A DNA stretch of 10,247 nt, taken from positions 1 through 10,247 of the forward strand of contig JANYBY010000346.1 in the NCBI GenBank assembly GCA_025360565.1. The letters are read 5' to 3'. The stretch's first letter is position 1; every line of letters begins with the position of its first letter. A program made the position numbers and the translations under genes. The notes below the pieces were generated by a model. That model ran no database searches, had not been told where the DNA came from, and saw nothing but the letters and a program-made list of their open reading frames with translations. Below are positions 5,446-10,247 of this stretch, piece by piece. Source of the stretch: Bacteroidota bacterium. Its GTDB lineage: Bacteria > Bacteroidota > Bacteroidia > B-17B0 > Aurantibacillaceae.

Positions 5446-6513
5446 TTAATCCAACCGAATTTTAAACAATTTTACCTCTCCCAATTTTTCAAACTTAATG
5501 GGTAAATTTATTTCAGGAGCCTTTACACCGGTATTAAATTTTAAATTTTCATTTACAAAAACAACCGCTTCATCGGCCATTTTTTCGTTTATAAAACTAT
5601 TCAGCAAAAAGGCGCCGCCCTCAACCATTACACTTTGTATTTTTAATTCGTATAGCTTTTGAGAGATCTGAGCCAGCACATTCTTTGAAAAATCAATTTT
5701 AATGAAACATATATTTTCCTTTACATCATCCTTAATCGCACTAAACACAAGGGTTTCAGCCTCTTTATTATAAATATTAAATGTTGCAAGTACTTCCAGA
5801 TCTTTATCAATAAAAATCCTTGTTGGATTTTTCCCCTTAACTAAACGGGTTGTTAAAAAAGGATCATCGAACAAAACCGTGTTTTTTCCCACCAAAATGG
5901 CCGTTTCTTCAGCCCGCATTTGATGAACCCTTTTTTGCTGTTCCTCGTTTCCTATTTTATTTTCTTGAAAACCCTGAAGCGAGTTCCGCTCTGCTTCAGA
6001 GTTGTTCGGTACTGCTGATCTACTTATAAATCCATCGGCAGTTTGCGCCCATTTTAATATAAAATACGGACGGTGTTTTGTATGAAACGTAAAAAATCGT
6101 TTGTTTAATTCGAAGCCTTCTTTTTCTAAAATACCCGTAACAACTTCTATTCCTGCTTGCCTTAATTTTGCAATCCCTTTGCCCGCTACTAAAGGATTTG
6201 GATCGAGGTTACAAATAACTACTTTTTTAAATCCTTTACTAATTATAAGATCGGCGCAAGGTGGGGTTTTACCTTGATGTGAACAGGGTTCTAAATTTAC
6301 ATACAACGTACAATTTTTTGGATCAAGATCTTTATTTAAGGCGTTTATCGCATTTGCTTCGGCATGAGCTTCGCCGTATTTTTTATGAAAACCCTCGGCA
6401 ACTATTTTTTCACCATTTACAATCACACAGCCCACCATAGGATTTGGTGATACAAAGGGCCAGCCTTGTTTGGCAAGGTTTAAAGTGTGTTGTATATATT
6501 GTTCGTTGTTCAT
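5446..6513 (-). CDS. ribD: bifunctional riboflavin deaminase-reductase RibD
   Basis: A 355-residue cytoplasmic enzyme for two successive steps of riboflavin synthesis: deamination of the diaminopyrimidine product of GTP cyclohydrolase II, then NADPH-dependent reduction of the ribose side chain. The N-terminal deaminase domain (about 1-145) shows NPMVGCVIV, the zinc/catalytic motif HAEAN (50-54) and PCSHQGKTPPC (C77, C86). The reductase domain (about 148-355) shows FILKWAQTADGFIS, AILVGKNTVLFDDPFLTTR and VEGGAFLLNSFI (297-308). Between GFIS and KRVHQMRA, residues about 166-185 look like an in-frame insertion that carries a DNA hairpin (separate entry). All catalytic motifs remain, so the enzyme is probably active. 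It appears to stand alone; no other rib gene is in the window. rpmB lies 192 bases downstream behind its own promoter. Confidence 0.96.
   Translation of the reverse strand: MNNEQYIQHTLNLAKQGWPFVSPNPMVGCVIVNGEKIVAEGFHKKYGEAHAEANAINALNKDLDPKNCTLYVNLEPCSHQGKTPPCADLIISKGFKKVVICNLDPNPLVAGKGIAKLRQAGIEVVTGILEKEGFELNKRFFTFHTKHRPYFILKWAQTADGFISRSAVPNNSEAERNSLQGFQENKIGNEEQQKRVHQMRAEETAILVGKNTVLFDDPFLTTRLVKGKNPTRIFIDKDLEVLATFNIYNKEAETLVFSAIKDDVKENICFIKIDFSKNVLAQISQKLYELKIQSVMVEGGAFLLNSFINEKMADEAVVFVNENLKFNTGVKAPEINLPIKFEKLGEVKLFKIRLD
5974..5999. repeat. GC-rich hairpin inside ribD, candidate inserted palindrome
   Basis: CTGAAGC (5974-5980) and GCTTCAG (5993-5999) are exact inverted arms. GAG (5981-5983) and CTC (5989-5991) extend the stem to 10 pairs with a single bulged T and a 5-base loop. 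It lies in the part of ribD that has no counterpart in typical RibD proteins and is richer in G+C than its surroundings. The reading frame passes straight through it (SEAERNSLQG). A selfish palindromic insertion is inferred, not shown. Confidence 0.6.
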
Positions 6514-6523
6514 TAATGAGATT

Positions 6524-6531
6524 CAAAATTA
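6524..6531 (-). promoter_or_regulatory. possible -7 box of ribD
   Basis: TAATTTTG on the minus strand (complement of 6524-6531) fits TAnnTTTG and lies 10 bases before the ribD ATG, which would give a nearly leaderless message. No TTG is seen at the -33 distance, so this could be chance in AT-rich DNA. Confidence 0.3.
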
Positions 6532-6651
6532 GCGAAAAAATATTGAGAGGACTATATTAAAGAAATCAATCTCACTCTTCTTTTACCGTTTACATTTTTT
6601 TAAATTGTCAATTTTTAAACGTATCCTCTTCATAGTATATCACTCAAAAAA

Positions 6652-6659
6652 TATTTTTG
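6652..6659 (+). promoter_or_regulatory. possible -7 box of the membrane TPR gene
   Basis: TATTTTTG fits TAnnTTTG and lies 37 bases before the ATG at 6697, a normal leader length for the phylum. No convincing -33 TTG is present. The rest of the 183-base divergent gap (6514-6696) holds nothing else that I recognise. Confidence 0.35.
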
Positions 6660-6696
6660 TCAATAATAAAAATACTCACGACTTTTAGCAGAACCA

Positions 6697-8433
6697 ATGA
6701 ACCGCTTTACCGCCAGTTTTTTTAAAAATAATTTAAAACCTATTGCGGTTCTTATTTTAGTGCCTGCCCTACTGTATTTAAAAAGCCTGTTTTACGATTT
6801 TTCTCCAATGGACGAGCAATGGCTGATCGTGAAAAACACTAAGTATTTACAAAACCCCGAAAATTTTATCGAACTATTTAAACTTTCCGTTACCAAACTT
6901 TATTATCGCCCCCTGCTTATTGGTTCTTTTATGCTCGATTCTATCGTAGGCAAGTCCGGCCCTTTTGTTTTTCATTTAAGTAATTTGATTTTTCATTTGC
7001 TCTGCGTTCTCTCACTTTATAAATTATTAGTTTTATTAAAAACCGAAGCAAAGTTCGCCTTTTTTCTTAGCCTGCTCTTCGCTGTACACCCTGCGCTGCT
7101 GCATGCTGTGGCGTGGATCCCGGGCCGAAACGACTCCATGCTTTGCCTCTTCTCCCTCCTTTCCTTTATTTTTTTGATCAATTATTTTACTAAAAATAAG
7201 ATCCATTTTTTCTTTTTGCATTTGGTATCTTTTATCACGGCCATGTTCATCAAAGAAAACGCGGTCCTGCTACCAATTTTGTTCACTATTTTATTTTTTA
7301 ATTATTATAAAGTTGGTAAAAAAATAATTTTTCTATCACTTATATGGCTAATCATTGGCCTATGCTGGTATTATTTAAAAACAAGTATTGTGCCTTATAA
7401 ATTATCGGCCGGAACAAATGTAATGTTAAGTATAAAACAGTTCGTGCACGGGCTGTTTGTATTTACAGGTAAAAGTTTGTTGCCGCTTCAGCAATCAGTA
7501 AGTCCCACCTTTACCAATTCCTCATTCATTACCGGTATGCTTTGCACCCTTGTTTTAATTTATCTTTACTTTAAAATCGGTGTTGCAAATAAAACCGTGG
7601 CTTTGTTCGGCCTGGCCCTGTTCCTTATTTTACTTGCCATCCCGGCCTGGTACGGCGCTGTTAGTCCGCTGGGCGAGCAATACGAGCACCGCGCTTATAC
7701 TTCGGTAATTGGCCTTTTACTATTTATAAGCCAACTAAATTTTAATATCCAAAGCAAGTCCTTTAAATATGTTTTTAGCCTGCTGGTTTTATTTTTCGCG
7801 TTAAAAACATTTGTCCGTATGGATGTTTACAAAGATCGCGTTAGTTATCTTGACGAAGGTATGAAGGACTGTCCGCAGAATTATATTTTTTATTACGAAA
7901 AAGCCAATGTGTTTTACTACAAAAAAGAATATAGCTCGGCTCTGAACCTTTTAAACACGGCCATACAGCTACAACCCAAAAAAAAACATTTATTGGCTAA
8001 CCGTGCAAGTGTATATGCCGAACTGGGCAAAAAGAACGAATGCATAGCGGATTTTAACGCCGCGCTAAAAATAAGTGGTTTCGATCCTTATTTGTGCTTA
8101 AGTCGCTGTGTGGCTTTTAATCGTTTTGGAGATATGACGGGGGCCATGCGCGACCTTGAAGAATTAAAAATAAAAAGTCCTAAACAAATTCCACCCGGAC
8201 TTGAAAAAGACATAACACAAAGGTACGATATGGCGGTTTGGGACGATTTAAACGCCAAAATACAGTTTGATCCTAACAAAGCTAAATTGTATATTGATAG
8301 GGCAAAGTTTTACTTACGTAAACGAAAAGGACACGAAGCCCTGGCCGACCTGAAAAGAGCCTGCGAGCTGGAGCCTGGGAATAAAGAGTTTAAAGCATAT
8401 TATGATGAATTAGACAGAAGTTTTCCTCGCTGA
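6697..8433 (+). CDS. multi-pass membrane protein with TPR repeats, TMTC/GT-C O-mannosyltransferase-like
   Basis: A 578-residue protein. The N-terminal two thirds (about 12-372) hold roughly ten hydrophobic segments. Between TM1 and TM2 lies an acidic loop, DFSPMDEQWLIVKNTKYL (34-51), then YYRPLLIGSFMLD (69-81), FHLSNLIFHLLCVLSLYKLL (92-111), HPALLHAVAWIPGRND (131-146) and GEQYEHRAY (327-335). These match the layout of GT-C/PMT-like TMTC proteins, in which acidic residues of the first loop serve catalysis and the sugar donor is lipid-linked. The C-terminal part (about 394-570) has TPR-like helices (ANRASVYAELGKKNECIADF; AKFYLRKRKGHEALADLKRA). Transferase activity, donor and acceptor are inferred from family likeness. 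ffh follows after 44 bases on the same strand. Confidence 0.82.
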   Translation: MNRFTASFFKNNLKPIAVLILVPALLYLKSLFYDFSPMDEQWLIVKNTKYLQNPENFIELFKLSVTKLYYRPLLIGSFMLDSIVGKSGPFVFHLSNLIFHLLCVLSLYKLLVLLKTEAKFAFFLSLLFAVHPALLHAVAWIPGRNDSMLCLFSLLSFIFLINYFTKNKIHFFFLHLVSFITAMFIKENAVLLPILFTILFFNYYKVGKKIIFLSLIWLIIGLCWYYLKTSIVPYKLSAGTNVMLSIKQFVHGLFVFTGKSLLPLQQSVSPTFTNSSFITGMLCTLVLIYLYFKIGVANKTVALFGLALFLILLAIPAWYGAVSPLGEQYEHRAYTSVIGLLLFISQLNFNIQSKSFKYVFSLLVLFFALKTFVRMDVYKDRVSYLDEGMKDCPQNYIFYYEKANVFYYKKEYSSALNLLNTAIQLQPKKKHLLANRASVYAELGKKNECIADFNAALKISGFDPYLCLSRCVAFNRFGDMTGAMRDLEELKIKSPKQIPPGLEKDITQRYDMAVWDDLNAKIQFDPNKAKLYIDRAKFYLRKRKGHEALADLKRACELEPGNKEFKAYYDELDRSFPR

Positions 8434-8477
8434 TAACTTTTATTTTTAGTAAATTTATGTTCTCATAAAAACGCAAC

Positions 8478-9818
8478 ATGTTTGATAATTTAGCCGATAA
8501 ACTTGAAAGAGCCCTTAAAACATTAAAGGGTCAGGGAAAAATAACCGAAATTAACGTTGCCGAAACGTTGAAAGAAGTTCGTAAGGCCTTGTTGGATGCC
8601 GATGTTAATTATAAAGTAGCAAAAACATTTACCGATACCGTAAAAGAAAAAGCCCTTGGGCAAAACGTGTTAACCGCGGTTTCGCCCGGGCAATTATTAA
8701 TAAAAATTACGCACGATGAGTTGGCTGCCTTAATGGGCGGCACCAAGGAAGATATTTATTTGGGCGGCAATCCCACCATTATTTTAATGAGCGGTTTGCA
8801 GGGTTCGGGTAAAACAACTTTTACAGGAAAACTTGCCAATTATTTAAAAACCAAAAAAGGTAAAAACCCTTTAATGGTAGCTTGCGACGTTTACCGTCCG
8901 GCCGCTATTGACCAATTACACGTTTTAGGAACGCAAATTGGCGTGGAGGTTTTTAGTAATAAGGAAGAAAAAAATCCGGTTAAAATTGCTGAAGCCGCTT
9001 TAAAACAAGCAAAAGAAAATGGCAACAGCGTTGTGCTGATTGATACTGCAGGGCGTTTGGCGGTAGATGAGCAAATGATGAACGAGATAGCCGAACTGAA
9101 AGCGAAAATAAAACCGAACGAAATTTTATTTGTGGTGGATAGTATGACGGGACAAGATGCCGTAAATACTGCCAAAGCCTTTAACGATAAATTAAATTTT
9201 GATGGTGTTATTTTAACCAAAATGGATGGTGATACCCGCGGTGGTGCAGCCCTCTCGATAAAAAGTGTGGTGAACAAACCAATAAAATTTATTGGTACCG
9301 GCGAAAAAATGGAGGCTTTGGATATTTTTTATCCCGAGCGTATGGCCGACAGGATATTGGGAATGGGCGACGTAGTAACTTTAGTAGAGCGCGCGCAAGA
9401 ACAATTTGACGAAGAAGAATCCAGAAAATTAAGCAAAAAAATAGCGAGCAATAAATTTGATTTCAACGATTTTTTAAATCAATTGAATCAAATTAAAAAA
9501 ATGGGAAATGTAAAAGACCTTGTTGGTATGATTCCCGGAGTTGGCAAAGCGGTGAAGGATATGGATATTAAAGATGATGCGTTCAAAGGCATTGAAGCAA
9601 TTATTTTTAGCATGACACCTGCGGAAAGAGAAAAGCCGGAACTGATAAATGGCTCACGCAGGCAAAGGCTGGCAAAGGGCAGCGGACAAGGCGTGCAGGA
9701 AGTGAACAAGCTTTTAAAACAATTTGAAGAAACCCGTAAAATGATGCGCATGATGAACGACAAAAATGCAATGGCAAAAATGATGCGCAACATGCCGAAA
9801 GGAATGCCGAAGCAGTAA
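8478..9818 (+). CDS. ffh: signal recognition particle protein Ffh (SRP54)
   Basis: A 446-residue SRP GTPase that binds signal sequences emerging from the ribosome and the 4.5S SRP RNA, then FtsY. The N domain is about 1-90. G domain motifs: GLQGSGKTT (106-114), DVYRPAAIDQL (137-147), DTAGR (189-193), TKMDGD (247-252), GTGEK (273-277). The M domain (about 298-446) contains GSRRQRLAKGSG (392-403), the RNA-binding signature, and a Met-rich tail (KMMRMMNDKNAMAKMMRNMP) suited to flexible signal-peptide binding. Length is normal. The ATG at 8478 gives the standard start MFDNLADKLERALKTLKGQG. No Shine-Dalgarno is present. A weak TAAATTTA at 8450-8457 could be a degenerate -7 box, or the gene may be read from the upstream promoter. 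The SRP RNA gene is not in this window. Confidence 0.97.
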   Translation: MFDNLADKLERALKTLKGQGKITEINVAETLKEVRKALLDADVNYKVAKTFTDTVKEKALGQNVLTAVSPGQLLIKITHDELAALMGGTKEDIYLGGNPTIILMSGLQGSGKTTFTGKLANYLKTKKGKNPLMVACDVYRPAAIDQLHVLGTQIGVEVFSNKEEKNPVKIAEAALKQAKENGNSVVLIDTAGRLAVDEQMMNEIAELKAKIKPNEILFVVDSMTGQDAVNTAKAFNDKLNFDGVILTKMDGDTRGGAALSIKSVVNKPIKFIGTGEKMEALDIFYPERMADRILGMGDVVTLVERAQEQFDEEESRKLSKKIASNKFDFNDFLNQLNQIKKMGNVKDLVGMIPGVGKAVKDMDIKDDAFKGIEAIIFSMTPAEREKPELINGSRRQRLAKGSGQGVQEVNKLLKQFEETRKMMRMMNDKNAMAKMMRNMPKGMPKQ

Positions 9819-9878
9819 ATTTTAGAATTTTAGAGTTGCTGAATTGTTGAATGGGCTAATGATTAAATTCTAAAATTC
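9818..9878 (+). repeat. 8-base-period repeat and inverted arms after ffh
   Basis: AATTTTAG occurs twice in tandem (9818-9833), followed by the octamer pair TTGCTGAA and TTGTTGAA (9836-9851) and weaker TG- and TT-starting octamers. GAATTTTAGA (9825-9834) pairs exactly with TCTAAAATTC (9869-9878), so the block can fold into one stem-loop. It may end the ffh message, but it is followed by an A-rich rather than T-rich run, so it is not a standard terminator. Confidence 0.55.
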
Positions 9879-9919
9879 AAAAAATCTTTAATTCAATAAC
9901 TAAAAATGCAATTGTACAT

Positions 9920-10247
9920 ATGTTTACTATAAACGTAAAAAATATAGTTTCATTATTAATAGTCTTAACTTTTTGTTTTGTTAATACTACATGTAAACGC
10001 ATTTGGAAATATCCTATTAGCATGTATGGACGATGGGTTTCATACTCTGAATGTCACATGAATATTGTAATTGAAAAAAACGGAAGAGGAAGATATTTTA
10101 GTGATTACCCTGTTGATGGCTGCGACGGTAAACAATGGAGAGGGGCTGTAAGATTTACCGACGAACATTTGTGGGTTGGAATAACCAAATTCACTTTTGT
10201 TGAAAAACCAATCAGGCAATCAGGATTAGACACCATGAAATACGGAG
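9920..10247 (+). CDS. small exported protein of unknown function, 3' truncated by window edge
   Basis: An open frame of 109 codons running off the end of the window. It begins MFTINVKNIVSLLIVLTFCF, a basic then hydrophobic export signal, followed by VNTTCK. The Cys is a plausible lipidation site, but its lipobox (N-T-T-C) is poor. The mature part reads YGRWVSYSECHMNIVIEKNG, then RGRYFSDYPVDGCDGKQWRG and FTDEHLWVGITKFTFVEKP. It is rich in beta-strand-like segments with Gly-Arg-Trp near the start, reminiscent of the short lipocalin-like lipoproteins common in Bacteroidota. I do not recognise a named family. The ATG at 9906 is out of frame and soon stops. Codon use is very AT-rich, as in the partial gene at the other edge. 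Confidence 0.6.
   Translation, partial: MFTINVKNIVSLLIVLTFCFVNTTCKRIWKYPISMYGRWVSYSECHMNIVIEKNGRGRYFSDYPVDGCDGKQWRGAVRFTDEHLWVGITKFTFVEKPIRQSGLDTMKYG

Noticed and set aside
8434..8477. Independent promoter for ffh at TAAATTTA (8450-8457)
   Set aside because: It lacks the final G of TAnnTTTG and has no properly spaced -33 element; read-through from the upstream gene is equally likely.
8891..9277. 128-codon open frame antisense to ffh
   Set aside because: It lies wholly inside the strongly conserved ffh coding region on the opposite strand, resembles no family, and is explained by codon bias of ffh.
1..10247. CRISPR array, tRNA, rRNA, SRP RNA or complete IS element
   Set aside because: No regularly spaced repeats with unique spacers, no cloverleaf or rRNA-like stretch, and no transposase or integrase frame was found on either strand.

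Overview
The window looks like chromosomal DNA from an AT-rich member of the Bacteroidota. Support for this: promoter boxes of the phylum-specific TAnnTTTG type, A-rich translation starts without Shine-Dalgarno sequences, the small Bacteroidota gene DUF4295 beside rpmB and rpmG, a short FtsY without the long acidic domain, and proteins typical of the phylum (relaxed-lipobox lipoproteins, a TonB-C-like secreted protein). The genus cannot be read from the sequence.

Layout. Bases 1-540 are the 3' part of an unrecognised gene cut by the window edge. It converges on a lipoprotein gene (578-1363, minus). A HigB-HigA type II toxin-antitoxin pair (1491-2145, plus) follows, with a promoter box and a palindromic candidate operator directly in front of it. 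From 2172 to 6513 everything is on the minus strand. In transcription order this is ribD (riboflavin synthesis), a clear promoter, rpmB (bL28), rpmG (bL33), a 51-codon DUF4295 gene, a rho-independent terminator, a roughly 130-base imperfect palindrome, ftsY (SRP receptor), and a secreted protein with Lys-Glu-Val repeats and a TonB-C-like end. From 6697 the plus strand carries a 578-residue membrane protein resembling TMTC-type GT-C O-mannosyltransferases with TPR repeats, then ffh (SRP54). The window ends inside a small exported protein gene (9920 onward). No stretch longer than 300 bases lacks a gene.

How the genes fit together. rpmB, rpmG and DUF4295 supply the large ribosomal subunit. FtsY and Ffh are the two partner GTPases of co-translational membrane targeting, encoded here about 4.1 kb apart on opposite strands. 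RibD, the TPR membrane protein and the exported proteins are separate functions. HigBA is the only clearly accessory module.

I see no convincing new multi-gene system. The most interesting material is non-coding or inserted: a hairpin-bearing in-frame insertion in ribD, the long palindrome between the ribosomal-protein terminator and ftsY, and short-period tandem repeats that fold back on themselves in two intergenic gaps.
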